Positions 18,368 to 28,553 of a stretch of DNA of 64,000 bases are shown here, piece by piece. The translations under genes and the position numbers were made by a program. The stretch is from Sediminibacterium sp. (GTDB taxonomy: Bacteria > Bacteroidota > Bacteroidia > B-17B0 > Aurantibacillaceae). The notes beneath the pieces are model-generated. The model ran no database searches, was not told where the DNA came from, and saw nothing but the letters and a program-made list of their open reading frames with translations. Location of the stretch: contig JASGCO010000001.1 in NCBI GenBank assembly GCA_030054095.1, positions 148,831-212,830 on the forward strand, given 5' to 3'. Numbering within the stretch: position 1 is the first letter of the stretch; every line of letters begins with the position of its first letter.

Positions 18368-20002
18368 TTATTTCTTTAAATACTTCAGAAACCAATTATC
18401 CATTTCATGAATATCCGGAACCGGATTATGACCTTGTTTTTTCAGGCTGTTTAACCTGACATCTACACCGTTATTTACAAGCTTTCTATGCATAGCAACA
18501 GCCTGCCGGTGAGGCACCAACGGATCATCATCAGAACAATACATTAAAAAAGACGCATCGCCTTTATCCACATATGTAATAGGCGAAGCCTCCGCATACT
18601 TACCTTTTAAGACATAATTTCCGTTTTCAACCATTGGCAATTCGCCTATATAGTTTAAAAGCACTCTCGAAATAATAGGGTTCTGAATCATTACATCCTC
18701 CGTTCTATTGAACTCCGAAAGTTCGAATCGGGCAGCAAGCGTTACTACAGACTGGACTTTAGAACTTACTGAATCTACTCCCGTATTACCTGCATTATTT
18801 GTAACATCCGTTACACCAAGCATTGCGCATAAAGTAGCTCCTGATGAGTAGCCAAAGGCCCCTATATGATCAGGATCAATACCATATTTTTTTGAGTGGT
18901 ATCGTATAAACCGAACTGCTCTCTGGCAATCTCCCAGAATATCTGTATAACGAAACTGTGGGGCAAAACGATGATTAATGACAAAAGCTGTATAGCCCCT
19001 ACCAAGCAATTGGTTGACATACTTTCCGAAATATTCCGTATCACTTGCAAAATTTTGTGTCATTGAAGGTTGATTGTATGTCGTTGAGTAGGCATAGCCA
19101 AATGCGCTCCCCGGAATTACAATTAGTCCGATCCCGTTCGGTTTATCAGGCGTATATATATCCATTGTTAACGCCATTCCTGAAAACGTACCATAACTAA
19201 TCGTTTCAGATTTCATTACTTTAACCGCCTGAGGCTTTTCCGCGTACCAATTTCTGATCCTGACGTCTATGTTTTTACTGCCTTCCTCTACTATTCTTTT
19301 GAATGCTTCTACATCACTGAAGCCTTCCATATTTCTGTAATGGTATGGGTACATTATTTTAGGTTTAAACTCAAGCACCGCGCTTGCAGCTTGTTGTATC
19401 GTCATCGTAAATGGCTGATTCATACAAACGAAGGCCACATCAATGTTTTTCAGGCTTCGCATTTCAATAATATCTTCTGTGTCACCCGAAATATAAATCC
19501 GCTTTCCGGCATACGTTAAAAGATAACCGTTGCCTCTACCCTTAGTGTGCCTTGAGTTTGCCTCTTCCGGCAGGTTATACATGGGGATAGCCTCAATTGA
19601 AATTCCAAACTCCGTTGTTGTTTTTCCATTAGTTAAAATGATCGCTTTGCTTTTGAATTTAGCTGGCAGTTTATCCGCAACCGCTTGTGGAACTATACAT
19701 TTCGCTTTTGATGAATTAATGGCATTTAAAGTCGCCGTATCCAAGTGGTCCTGATGTATGTCTGTTATTAAAATAAGGTCGGGTATTGCCATCCCTTCAT
19801 AAGCATCTATCCCGTTGTACGGATCAACATAAATTGTTTTATCCGCCACTTTTAATACCAACGCGCCATGAAATACAGGCTGAACAATTATATCACTTTT
19901 ACCGGTTTTAATTGTATCTGCATACGGAAGCTGAGATTTACCGGAATTTAAAAGCAAAACCAGACAAATGCTTAAAAAAAAGTAACCATTAAACTGTTTC
20001 AT
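18368..20002 (-). CDS. Fusion of metallo-beta-lactamase-fold hydrolase and alpha/beta hydrolase
   Basis: 544 residues with a signal peptide (about 1-24). Residues about 35-250 are a UlaG/COG2220-type metallo-beta-lactamase fold: VDPYNGID, DIHQDH (81-86, with Asp in place of the usual first His), SRHTKGRGNGY, ISGDTED and YPYHYRN supply the metal ligands. Residues about 265-544 are an alpha/beta hydrolase of the BD-FAE/acetyl-esterase type, with nucleophile Ser386 in GYSSG and a terminal His in KQGHNP. Both active sites look intact, so this is a two-enzyme exported protein, probably periplasmic. Substrates are unknown; esterase or lactonase chemistry is likely. It appears to be a single-gene unit. 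Confidence 0.85.
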   Translation of the reverse strand: MKQFNGYFFLSICLVLLLNSGKSQLPYADTIKTGKSDIIVQPVFHGALVLKVADKTIYVDPYNGIDAYEGMAIPDLILITDIHQDHLDTATLNAINSSKAKCIVPQAVADKLPAKFKSKAIILTNGKTTTEFGISIEAIPMYNLPEEANSRHTKGRGNGYLLTYAGKRIYISGDTEDIIEMRSLKNIDVAFVCMNQPFTMTIQQAASAVLEFKPKIMYPYHYRNMEGFSDVEAFKRIVEEGSKNIDVRIRNWYAEKPQAVKVMKSETISYGTFSGMALTMDIYTPDKPNGIGLIVIPGSAFGYAYSTTYNQPSMTQNFASDTEYFGKYVNQLLGRGYTAFVINHRFAPQFRYTDILGDCQRAVRFIRYHSKKYGIDPDHIGAFGYSSGATLCAMLGVTDVTNNAGNTGVDSVSSKVQSVVTLAARFELSEFNRTEDVMIQNPIISRVLLNYIGELPMVENGNYVLKGKYAEASPITYVDKGDASFLMYCSDDDPLVPHRQAVAMHRKLVNNGVDVRLNSLKKQGHNPVPDIHEMDNWFLKYLKK

Positions 20003-20250
20003 AAAGTCATTTTAATTTCATGTTAACACTTCAAATAAAGAAAATGAAACTACACTTCGTAACGTTTGGACGCTTTGTCTATTCCGTCCAAAAGCAACTT
20101 CTTCAGGGTGCATTTACGCTAAACATACAGTTTATTCCCTACTCCAGTTCCATTCTAAATTGATAAAACGAACACTACTGACAAATATCCATCTAAATAA
20201 TCCGTTTACACTTGATTTTTGTTAAGATATTATTTCGTCTCTACTAAAAC

Positions 20251-20285
20251 AAAAAAGCCTGGCACTATAGTACCAGGCTTTTTTT
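20251..20285 (-). terminator. Bidirectional terminator at the end of the atp operon
   Basis: The stem AAAAAAGCCTGG / CCAGGCTTTTTT (with an inner near-palindrome) gives a T run on both strands. It lies 17 bases after the atpG stop. The remainder of the 300-base gap to 20003 shows nothing recognisable. Confidence 0.85.
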
Positions 20286-20301
20286 ATGAAAAAAATGTGT
20301 G

Positions 20302-21183
20302 TTATCCGTTCAAGGCTTCCGCACCACCGACAATCTCAAGGATTTCCTTAGTAATAGCTGCCTGACGGGCCTTATTGTAACTGATTTTAAGGTCACGTTG
20401 CATGGACTTAGCGTTATCGGTAGCTTTATGCATGGCGGTCATACGCGCGCCGTGTTCACTGGCAAAAGAATCTAAAATAGCCTTATAAAACTGCGTCTTT
20501 AAACTACGGGGAATTAAATCGTTAACGATAAATTCCTTGCTAGGTTCAAAAATATAGTCACCACTTTGTGCTTTTGTAGTATCTCCCTCTTTTTGCTCAA
20601 TTGGCAGAAACTGTTCTGTAGTAGTCATCTGAACCGCCGCGTTTTTAAACTGATTGTATACTAAAACCACTTTATCATACTCACGTCCGGCAAAAGCAGT
20701 CATTACCTTTTCAGCAATTACGCTTACATTATCAAACGATAATTTGTCATACAGTTCATTATTCACAACAGGAATGCTTCCACCTTCTGTAACGTACTCT
20801 GTACGTTTAAAGGCATCATACACCTTTTTACCAACAGGCACAATGGTTACATTGCAATTTGCATAATCCGCTTTAATGAGTTGCCAGGTTTGCTTAATAA
20901 TATTATTATTAAATGCTCCAGCTAAACCGCGGTTACTGGTAAAAGCCACAATCAGGACGTTTTTAACGGCACCTGTACGGGCGTAAGCGTTCTCAGAGGT
21001 ATCGAGTGTAGCACTTACATTTTCCAGAATTTCTTTCAGTTTATTGGCATAAGGACGCATTTGTGTAATGGCATCCTGGGCACGTTTCAACTTAGCCGCG
21101 CTTACCATTTTCATGGCGCTGGTAATTTGCATGGTGCTACCTACCGATACAATCCTGTTTCTGACTTCCTTTAAACTTGGCAT
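20302..21183 (-). CDS. atpG: ATP synthase F1 subunit gamma
   Basis: 293 residues. The N-terminal helix MPSLKEVRNRIVSVGSTMQITSAMKMVSAAKLKRAQDA and the C-terminal helix (ARMTAMHKATDNAKSMQRDLKISYNKARQAAITKEILEIVGGAEAL, only partly quoted by position 245-293) form the antiparallel coiled coil that rotates inside the alpha3beta3 ring. The middle contains the usual Rossmann-like segment with FTSNRGLAGAFN. It is the last gene of the operon, 68 bases after atpA, and is followed by a strong terminator. Confidence 0.97.
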   Translation of the reverse strand: MPSLKEVRNRIVSVGSTMQITSAMKMVSAAKLKRAQDAITQMRPYANKLKEILENVSATLDTSENAYARTGAVKNVLIVAFTSNRGLAGAFNNNIIKQTWQLIKADYANCNVTIVPVGKKVYDAFKRTEYVTEGGSIPVVNNELYDKLSFDNVSVIAEKVMTAFAGREYDKVVLVYNQFKNAAVQMTTTEQFLPIEQKEGDTTKAQSGDYIFEPSKEFIVNDLIPRSLKTQFYKAILDSFASEHGARMTAMHKATDNAKSMQRDLKISYNKARQAAITKEILEIVGGAEALNG

Positions 21184-21205
21184 TTGATATCTGATTTTAA
21201 AACGT

Positions 21206-21231
21206 TCCGGTTCCTTTTTATCAGAACCGGA
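21206..21231 (-). other. Intercistronic hairpin between atpA and atpG
   Basis: An 8-base perfect stem (TCCGGTTC / GAACCGGA) with a 10-base loop lies in the 68-base gap. It lacks a T run, so it is more likely an mRNA-processing or stability element than a terminator. Confidence 0.5.
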
Positions 21232-21251
21232 CTATTTTATCTTTCAATTAA

Positions 21252-22829
21252 TTAATTGTATTTACCTAATAATTCCTTAGCGCAGGCTTCCAGCGTGTTG
21301 GTAATTTCATCTGTGTATTGCCCTGCTTTTAAAGCATCTAACGTTGACTTGTATTTACGCTCCATCAGATCAAGGAATTCTTTTTCGAACTCACGTACTT
21401 TGTTTACAGGCACAGTTCTTAAGAAATTCTTAGTTCCCAGGTAAATAATGGCAATTTGCTGCTCTACGCGTAATGGAGAGAATTGTCCTTGTTTAAGGAT
21501 CTCTACGTTACGTGAACCTTTATCGAGGATAGATTTGGTAGCGGCATCCAAATCAGAACCAAACTTAGCAAATGCTTCCAGTTCGCGGAACTGAGCCTGA
21601 TCTAATTTTAAAGTACCTGCTACTTTCTTCATTGACTTGATTTGCGCATTACCACCTACACGTGATACGGAGATACCTACGTTAATAGCCGGACGAACAC
21701 CAGAGTTAAACAAGTTAGACTCTAAGAAAATCTGTCCATCGGTAATGGAAATTACGTTGGTTGGAATATACGCCGATACGTCACCTGCCTGTGTTTCAAT
21801 AATTGGTAAAGCGGTTAATGATCCACCACCTTTTACGATTGGCTTTAATGACTCCGGTAAATCGTTCATGTTTTTAGCGATATCGTCACTGGCGTTGATT
21901 TTAGCCGCCCGCTCCAATAAACGTGAGTGGAGGTAAAATACGTCACCAGGATACGCCTCCCGTCCCGGAGGACGGCGTAATAATAACGATACTTCGCGGT
22001 AGGCCACAGCTTGTTTAGATAAATCATCATAAACAATTAATGCCGGACGACCGGTATCGCGGAAAAATTCACCAATGGCAGCACCTGCAAACGGCGCGTA
22101 GAATTGCATTGGCGCAGGATCAGAAGCGTTAGCCGCTACAATGATGGTATAAGGCAAAGCTCCGTTTTCTTCTAATGTACGCAATACGTTGGCTACTGTT
22201 GAACCTTTTTGTCCGATAGCAACATAAATACAATACACCGGTTTACCTGCTTCATAAAATTCTTTCTGATTAATGATGGTATCAATACAAACTGCTGTTT
22301 TACCAGTTTGACGGTCACCAATCACTAACTCACGCTGACCACGTCCGATCGGAATCATGGCATCAATAGCCTTAATACCGGTTTGAAGCGGCTCATTTAC
22401 CGGCTGACGGTAGATTACACCTGGCGCTTTACGCTCTAATGGCATTTCGTAAGTTGTTCCGGTGATAGGCCCTTTTCCATCAATCGGATTACCTAAAGTA
22501 TCTACCACACGACCTAACATGCCTTCCCCTACTTTAATAGAGGCGATACGTTTGGTACGCTTGCAGGTAGAGCCTTCTTTAATATCATCGCTCGGGCCAA
22601 GTAATACGGCCCCAACGTTATCTTCTTCAAGGTTTAATACAATTCCCTGTAAACCATTTTCAAATTCAATCAACTCACCGGATTGTACTTTTGTTAAACC
22701 ATAGATACGGGCAATACCGTCACCCACTTGTAACACGGTACCCACTTCTTCTAATTCCGATTCATTTTTGAATCCGGATAATTGTTGTCTGAGGATTGCA
22801 GATACTTCTGCTGGTTTTATTTCTGCCAT
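21252..22829 (-). CDS. atpA: ATP synthase F1 subunit alpha
   Basis: 525 residues. The beta-barrel N-terminus (residues about 25-95), Walker [10 protein letters not shown] (about 170-178), and the alpha-specific [20 protein letters not shown] are all present. [26 protein letters not shown] precedes the C-terminal helical domain (by position about 345-370). Alpha subunits bind nucleotide without hydrolysing it and alternate with beta around gamma. The beta and epsilon genes are not in this cluster, so they must be elsewhere, as is usual in Bacteroidota. Confidence 0.98.
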   Translation of the reverse strand: MAEIKPAEVSAILRQQLSGFKNESELEEVGTVLQVGDGIARIYGLTKVQSGELIEFENGLQGIVLNLEEDNVGAVLLGPSDDIKEGSTCKRTKRIASIKVGEGMLGRVVDTLGNPIDGKGPITGTTYEMPLERKAPGVIYRQPVNEPLQTGIKAIDAMIPIGRGQRELVIGDRQTGKTAVCIDTIINQKEFYEAGKPVYCIYVAIGQKGSTVANVLRTLEENGALPYTIIVAANASDPAPMQFYAPFAGAAIGEFFRDTGRPALIVYDDLSKQAVAYREVSLLLRRPPGREAYPGDVFYLHSRLLERAAKINASDDIAKNMNDLPESLKPIVKGGGSLTALPIIETQAGDVSAYIPTNVISITDGQIFLESNLFNSGVRPAINVGISVSRVGGNAQIKSMKKVAGTLKLDQAQFRELEAFAKFGSDLDAATKSILDKGSRNVEILKQGQFSPLRVEQQIAIIYLGTKNFLRTVPVNKVREFEKEFLDLMERKYKSTLDALKAGQYTDEITNTLEACAKELLGKYN

Positions 22830-22841
22830 TGTATTAAATTA

Positions 22842-23393
22842 TTAATTCAAATCAGGTAAATAGGCATTCCCTGAAAAATTCTTTCTTAAATCGTTTAATT
22901 TGCGTTTCACACTGGTATCAATGCGTTGACCATTAACAGTTAATACAAAACCACCAATCAGTGATTTATCTGTTTTTTCGATCAGCTCAACTGAACCCGT
23001 AACCGATTTAGATACCAAAGCCAGAATCTGATCTTTGTTTGCCGCATCGAGTGGTGTTGCGCTGATTACTTCAACCGTTGTGATATTTTTATATGTTTTG
23101 TACTGTTCATCAAACGCGTATGCGATATTATCAATATACCCTTCACGACGTTTGGTTGCAATCATTTTCAGAAATGTCATGGTTGTGGCCGAGATCTTAC
23201 CATTAAAGATTTCATTGAAAATGTACATTTTTTTATCTGTCTTTACTACCGGGCTTTCCAGCAGCATAACAAACTCACGATTATCCCTGCAAACCTCTTT
23301 AATCAGTTTCATGTCGGCACGAACCTCTTCGAGCTGTTTAGTTTCAACAGCCAGGTCTATCAGTGATTTGGCGTATCTTGAAGCAACAATCAT
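22842..23393 (-). CDS. atpH: ATP synthase F1 subunit delta
   Basis: 183 residues. The N-terminal six-helix domain starts ASRYAKSLIDLAVE, and the C-terminal strand region includes SLIGGFVLTVNGQRIDTSVK, the family signature. Delta links the top of the alpha3beta3 head to the peripheral stalk (b). The gene starts one base after atpF ends, so coupling is tight. Confidence 0.95.
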   Translation of the reverse strand: MIVASRYAKSLIDLAVETKQLEEVRADMKLIKEVCRDNREFVMLLESPVVKTDKKMYIFNEIFNGKISATTMTFLKMIATKRREGYIDNIAYAFDEQYKTYKNITTVEVISATPLDAANKDQILALVSKSVTGSVELIEKTDKSLIGGFVLTVNGQRIDTSVKRKLNDLRKNFSGNAYLPDLN

Positions 23394-23394
23394 C

Positions 23395-23907
23395 TTAATT
23401 CAGGTTAACGTCTTTCATTAATGAGCTTACTAAGGCTTTTTGCTTTTCGTCGCTTGACAAATCAGACTTTAAAATCTTTTCTGCAATATCAATACTTAAG
23501 GTTGCCACCTGATTTTTCAGGTCGGTAATTGCGGCGTTTTTCTCGTTATTGATTTGTTCACGGGCTGAAGCCAGAATACGATCACTTTCCTTTTGCGCTT
23601 TTACCTTTGCCTCATTAATAATGCCATCTTTCATATCACGCGCTTCTTTTAATAAGTTATCACGTTCAGCGCGGGCTTCAGCTAATATTTTTTCGTTACC
23701 TGCTTTCAGGTTTTCCATTTCCTTCTTAGCGTTTTCGGCGCTTTTTAAGGCATTTTCAATACTTTGCTCACGTTCTTTAACTGCTGAAAGGATTGGCTTC
23801 CAGGCAAATTTAGCCAGAATAAAAAACAGCAGAATAAACACGATACTGGTCCAGAATATAAGACCTATGCTTGGTGTAATCAGTGCGTTTAAAACAAATA
23901 AGTTCAT
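23395..23907 (-). CDS. atpF: ATP synthase F0 subunit b
   Basis: 170 residues. A membrane helix at about 10-32 (PSIGLIFWTSIVFILLFFIL) is followed by FAWKPILSAVKEREQSIENAL and a long charged coiled coil rich in Ala, Lys and Glu, the peripheral stalk. It lies between atpE, from which it is separated by a strong hairpin, and atpH. Confidence 0.96.
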   Translation of the reverse strand: MNLFVLNALITPSIGLIFWTSIVFILLFFILAKFAWKPILSAVKEREQSIENALKSAENAKKEMENLKAGNEKILAEARAERDNLLKEARDMKDGIINEAKVKAQKESDRILASAREQINNEKNAAITDLKNQVATLSIDIAEKILKSDLSSDEKQKALVSSLMKDVNLN

Positions 23908-23938
23908 ATTTTTTATTTTTAATGTTTAACGGAGGAAT

Positions 23939-23967
23939 AAAGCCTGTTGCCAACCGCAACAGGCTTT
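23939..23967 (-). other. Strong hairpin between atpE and atpF
   Basis: A perfect 12-base stem (AAAGCCTGTTGC / GCAACAGGCTTT) with a 5-base loop lies 14 bases after the atpE stop. On the minus strand it is followed by ATTCCTCCG rather than a T run. It may partially terminate or protect the atpBE part of the message, which would help supply the many c subunits needed per complex. The function is inference. Confidence 0.7.
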
Positions 23968-23980
23968 AATTTTGTACTTC

Positions 23981-24208
<228 letters not shown>

Positions 24209-24222
24209 TTAATCGTTTCTTT

Positions 24223-25434
24223 TTAGTGGGCATGCGCCAGTTTTTCATCGTCTTCAGTATGTGCTCCATCTTCATTATGGTCAGCTACTGCTGTACCAAT
24301 AAATAAAGCGGTTAACATAGTGAAGATATAGGCCTGTAAAAACGCCACTAACATTTCGAGTACATCAATAAATAGTGCAAAGCCAACTGCTACCGGCGAA
24401 ATGAAAAGCGTTTTGAAAATAAATATTAGACCAACCAGACTGATTACAATAATGTGACCTGCTGTAATGTTGGCAAACAAACGAATCATTAAAGCGAATG
24501 GCTTGGTCAAAATTCCTACAAACTCAATTGGAATTAAAATAGGCCAAATAGCTACAGGCGCGTGAGGAAGGAAAATATGGCTCCAATACGCCTTATTACC
24601 ATTCACATTCGTAATAATAAAAGTCAGTACAGCCAACACAAGGGTTACCGCTATATTACCGGTTAAGTTGGCACCAAATGGTAATAAACCTAAAAGGTTA
24701 TTAATCCAGATGAAGAAAAACAAAGTTAATAAGTAAGGCACAAATTTCTCTGATTTAGATCCAATATTGGTTTTGGCAACATCATCGCGGATAAACAAAA
24801 TTAACGGCTCCAGGAAAGACTGTTTTCCTTTTGGCGCTGTAGTAATACCCGTATTTTTGTAAGCTTTAGCAATCGAAAGGAATAACCATAAGATAATAAC
24901 TACTGAAATTAACATAGACACTACATTCTTGGTCATTGAAAAGTCAAGCGGTGAGGCGTTCAGAACTATTTCCTTACCTTTTGCGTCTGTGCCAAATTCC
25001 AGATACTGACCATGCTCGTTTGGCATTTCAGAAGCATAATAGATATGCTCTTCAAAATTAACAAAACGTTCTCCGTTAATTTCGACCACATGTGTACCAT
25101 GTACATCGTGTTCAAAATGCGAAGACATAAACGTAACAATACCATTGTTAGATTTAAGAATAACCGGTAAAGGTAAAGCTACCGCATGATGACCTTCACC
25201 CCAAAAATGCCAGGAATGTGAATCCAGAATGTGTTCAAATGCCACATCCGCTATATTGATTTTATCTTCTGCCGGTTTAGCATTAGACTTTTCAACTGTA
25301 GAATCGACCACTACATTTGCAGCAGGTTCTTCATTGGGTTCAGAGGCTTTGGATGCAACAGATAAAGCAAAAAGTGCAAAAAACAAGGCTATTACCTTCG
25401 ATTTCTGCATGAATATATTGATTTTACTAGTCAT
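24223..25434 (-). CDS. atpB: ATP synthase F0 subunit a
   Basis: 403 residues, longer than the about 270 of E. coli because of an N-terminal extension with a signal-like segment (about 9-29) and a His-rich region (HSWHFWGEGHHAVALP). This extension is usual in Bacteroidota. Membrane helices occupy about 165-385. The essential Arg is in PFALMIRLFANITAGH. The subunit forms the two proton half-channels against the c ring. It heads the operon, with its own promoter box 38 bases upstream. No atpI or atpZ precedes it. Confidence 0.96.
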   Translation of the reverse strand: MTSKINIFMQKSKVIALFFALFALSVASKASEPNEEPAANVVVDSTVEKSNAKPAEDKINIADVAFEHILDSHSWHFWGEGHHAVALPLPVILKSNNGIVTFMSSHFEHDVHGTHVVEINGERFVNFEEHIYYASEMPNEHGQYLEFGTDAKGKEIVLNASPLDFSMTKNVVSMLISVVIILWLFLSIAKAYKNTGITTAPKGKQSFLEPLILFIRDDVAKTNIGSKSEKFVPYLLTLFFFIWINNLLGLLPFGANLTGNIAVTLVLAVLTFIITNVNGNKAYWSHIFLPHAPVAIWPILIPIEFVGILTKPFALMIRLFANITAGHIIVISLVGLIFIFKTLFISPVAVGFALFIDVLEMLVAFLQAYIFTMLTALFIGTAVADHNEDGAHTEDDEKLAHAH

Positions 25435-25797
25435 TCGGCGAATTAATACGTAAACGGTTTAATTTCGGGTGCAAATGTAGGGATATTTTGACGAATTGCA
25501 TAATAATTTAAAGTTGTTTTTTACAATGCAACAGGCCCCTCGTTTTACAAAAAACTGTTTAAGGGAAGATAGGTTCTCCTAAAACTGGTTATTTGGATTT
25601 AATTAACTAATAATCAAACAAATAGAGAATATCAACATTGAAAGATCAGGGCTGAAAATGACAGTAATAACAGATAATAAATTAAGAAAACCGTACAATG
25701 CCTGTTAATTTCTATGGCCTTTGTCAGACAACTTAGAAACGTTCAGGATGTAATAACTATGGCGTCACTATTTGATTTCTTCTGATCAGTTACTTTT
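25435..25797. other. Intergenic region upstream of the atp operon
   Basis: 363 bases between the two minus-strand units. It holds the atp promoter box at 25472-25479. I see no gene, no strong hairpin and no repeat in the rest. Confidence 0.6.
25472..25479 (-). promoter_or_regulatory. -7 promoter box of the atp operon
   Basis: TACATTTG on the minus strand matches TAnnTTTG and ends 38 bases before the atpB start, giving a leader of about 30 bases. Confidence 0.5.
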
Positions 25798-26340
25798 CTA
25801 ATGTTCAACTTCTGATCTTAACAGGGAATACAAATTCAAATCAATGTACTTGCCATTAAGGTATTCACCTTGCCGGATAATCCCTTCTTTTGTGAAATGT
25901 AATTTTTCAGGGATCGCTTTACTTTTTAAGTTGTTGGTACCGCACTTTATTTCTATCCGGTTTAACTGCAGAGCGGAAAAACAAAAATCAATAAGGACTT
26001 TTGTGGATTTGGCTATTACGCCTCTTCCCTGCACTGTTTCAGCCAGCCAATACCCAATTTCTCCTATTTTATTCTGGTTATCAATCTTATATACGCCTAT
26101 TCGCCCGATCATCGTATCATTTTCAATAATCACAAAAGCGTATTCCATGCCTTCTTTATTTCGCTGCATGGTGCCGTTCACAAAATTCCGGGCAAATTCA
26201 ACGGTTTGCATTCTGTCAACAAACGTTAGCCATTCTCTCAGATATATTCTGTTTGAATCAACAAGCGCGAACAACTCTTCAGCATGGTTTTCAGTTATCA
26301 ATTCAAGCCGGATGGTGTTATCTACAGAAATTGTCATCAT
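25798..26340 (-). CDS. GNAT acetyltransferase, RimJ/RimL type
   Basis: 180 residues. N-terminal IRLELITENHAEELFALVDSNR, central strand EYAFVIIENDTMIGRIGVYK, and the acetyl-CoA pyrophosphate loop in GYWLAETVQGRGV, then LNRIEIKCGTNNLKSKAIPEKLHF. This pattern matches RimJ/RimL-like N-acetyltransferases that act on ribosomal proteins or small amines. Stop codon to dxs distance is 20 bases, so it is likely co-transcribed with dxs without an evident functional link. Confidence 0.88.
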   Translation of the reverse strand: MMTISVDNTIRLELITENHAEELFALVDSNRIYLREWLTFVDRMQTVEFARNFVNGTMQRNKEGMEYAFVIIENDTMIGRIGVYKIDNQNKIGEIGYWLAETVQGRGVIAKSTKVLIDFCFSALQLNRIEIKCGTNNLKSKAIPEKLHFTKEGIIRQGEYLNGKYIDLNLYSLLRSEVEH

Positions 26341-26360
26341 GCCTAACCCATTTTTTGTTT

Positions 26361-28328
26361 TTACTTTGCCTGCCGCGGTAACATCATGGTACCTGGCATT
26401 TCATGTGTCAGCATCCCTTTAACCGCGTCAGCAATAGCTACAGGAGAAAACCCGCACTCTTCGTAAAGTTCCGATTGTTCACCATGTTCAATGTAACGAT
26501 CAGGAATACCCAAACGCTTTACTGATGCTTTGTAATTATGATCGGCCATAAATTCGAGTACAGCAGAACCCATACCGCCTTGTATGCAACCATCTTCAAC
26601 CGTAATGACCTTATCGTACGTACTGAATACTTCGTGAAGCAAAGCTTCATCTATTGGCTTAACAAAACGCATATCGTAATGCGCGGGGTCTATGCCCTGT
26701 TCCTTGAGTAATTCTATGGCTTTGGTTACCAGATTTCCCGGATGACCTATAGACAAAATGGCTACTTCTTTACCAGACTTAATACGCCGTCCTTTCCCGA
26801 TTTCCAGTAATTTAAATGGTGTCTTCCATTCGACCATCACACCGTTTCCGCGTGGATAGCGAATGCTGAAAGGCATGTCGTTACTTTCGTGCTGAGCGGT
26901 GTACATCAGGTTCCGTAATTCTTCTTCATCCATGGGAGCACTCACTACCATGCCTGGAATGCAACGGAAATACGCCAGATCATACGCGCCATGATGAGTT
27001 GGTCCATCTGCTCCGGCTAATCCACCCCGATCGAGACAAAATACCACTTTCAGTTTTTGCAGCGCCACATCGTGTATTACCTGATCGTAAGCCCGCTGCA
27101 TAAATGAGGAGTAAATATTACAGAAGGGTATCATACCCTGCGTAGCTAATCCGGCACTGAAGGTTACAGCGTGCTGTTCGGCAATACCCACATCAAACGC
27201 GCGATCGGGCATGGCCTTCATCATAATATTAAGGGAACAACCGGTTGGCATAGCTGGTGTAACACCCATTATTTTATCATTCTTTTCGGCCAGTTCCACA
27301 ATGGTATGCCCAAACACATCCTGATATTTCGGAGGCTGTGGGCTTTTGGGGGTTACTTTAATGATTTCACCGGTATCCTTGTTAAATAAACCAGGGGCAT
27401 GCCATACAGTTTCATTGCCTTCTTCACTAAACTTATACCCTTTTCCTTTTTTGGTAAGTACATGCAGTAATTTTGGTCCGGGAATGTCTTTTAGATCATT
27501 TAATACTTTGGTTAAACGCACCACATCGTGTCCGTCCACAGGTCCAAAATAGCGGAATTTGAGCGATTCAAAAAGATTGCTTTGTTTTAACAAACTGGTC
27601 TTTACGGCATTCTCTACCTTACTGGCAATTTCCTGAGCGTTAGGGCCGAATTTACTGATCTTCCCTAGTAGATCCCATATCTTATCTTTTGCTTTATTGT
27701 AGGTATGCGAAGTGGTAATATCCGTAAGATATTCTTTTAACGCGCCTACGTTTGGATCAATACTCATGCAATTATCGTTGAGTACCACCAGTAAATTCGC
27801 GTTTTCTACACCGGCATGGTTTAATCCCTCAAAAGCCAGACCTGCCGTCATAGCCCCGTCGCCTATTACGGCAATATGCTGTTTGTTATTCAGTTTTAAA
27901 TATTTGCTGGCCACTGCCATACCTAAAGCTCCGCTTATCGAAGTAGAGGAATGTCCTACACCGAACGTATCGTATTCACTCTCGCTGCGTTTTGGAAATC
28001 CGCTGATTCCTTTGTAAATACGATTGGTATGAAACACATCGCGGCGTCCGGTTAAAATCTTATGGCCATACGCCTGATGACCAACATCCCATACTAACTG
28101 ATCGTAAGGTGTATTAAACACATAGTGCAGGGCAACCGTAAGTTCTACTACACCCAAAGAGGCGCCAAAGTGACCGCCTTTAACAGATACCAGATCAATA
28201 ATGTATTGCCTGAGTTCGGCTGACAACTGTTCCAGCTGATCTTCACGCAACAATTTTAAATCGGCAGGAGAATTAATGTTTGCTAGTAATTCTCCCGGAA
28301 CAAATCCGGATCCTTTAACAATTTCCAT
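26361..28328 (-). CDS. dxs: 1-deoxy-D-xylulose-5-phosphate synthase
   Basis: 655 residues from ATG 28328; the frame extends to a TTG at 28337 that falls inside the promoter box. TPP-binding motif GDGAMTAGLAFEGLNHAG...LNDNCMSIDPN (about 148-190), the transketolase middle domain with DRGGLAGADGPTHHGAYDLA, and the C-terminal domain with EDGCIQGGMGSAV are present. It condenses pyruvate and glyceraldehyde 3-phosphate into DXP, the first step of the non-mevalonate isoprenoid pathway and a precursor for thiamine and pyridoxal phosphate. Confidence 0.97.
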   Translation of the reverse strand: MEIVKGSGFVPGELLANINSPADLKLLREDQLEQLSAELRQYIIDLVSVKGGHFGASLGVVELTVALHYVFNTPYDQLVWDVGHQAYGHKILTGRRDVFHTNRIYKGISGFPKRSESEYDTFGVGHSSTSISGALGMAVASKYLKLNNKQHIAVIGDGAMTAGLAFEGLNHAGVENANLLVVLNDNCMSIDPNVGALKEYLTDITTSHTYNKAKDKIWDLLGKISKFGPNAQEIASKVENAVKTSLLKQSNLFESLKFRYFGPVDGHDVVRLTKVLNDLKDIPGPKLLHVLTKKGKGYKFSEEGNETVWHAPGLFNKDTGEIIKVTPKSPQPPKYQDVFGHTIVELAEKNDKIMGVTPAMPTGCSLNIMMKAMPDRAFDVGIAEQHAVTFSAGLATQGMIPFCNIYSSFMQRAYDQVIHDVALQKLKVVFCLDRGGLAGADGPTHHGAYDLAYFRCIPGMVVSAPMDEEELRNLMYTAQHESNDMPFSIRYPRGNGVMVEWKTPFKLLEIGKGRRIKSGKEVAILSIGHPGNLVTKAIELLKEQGIDPAHYDMRFVKPIDEALLHEVFSTYDKVITVEDGCIQGGMGSAVLEFMADHNYKASVKRLGIPDRYIEHGEQSELYEECGFSPVAIADAVKGMLTHEMPGTMMLPRQAK

Positions 28329-28334
28329 GACTGA

Positions 28335-28342
28335 CAAATATA
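28335..28342 (-). promoter_or_regulatory. dxs: -7 promoter box overlapping the dxs start region
   Basis: TATATTTG on the minus strand is a perfect TAnnTTTG match and ends 6 bases before the ATG at 28328. The transcript would begin at or within a few bases of the start codon. Confidence 0.45.
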
Positions 28343-28553
28343 CGAATTAATATAACTTTTGGATGTCCGTTTTATTGCTACTAAATGATGTTAAAGAGTG
28401 CTAATGCACGCTCGTCAACTTCAGATGGCAGTGTATGGCTCGCATCTTTTTAAACCAACAATCCTCTGTTACAATTGTTCTTTGCACTACCAGATATGAA
28501 TGAAATCTGACTATTTAATCAATCACCTTGTTACAGTTTAACCGATAAATTGC

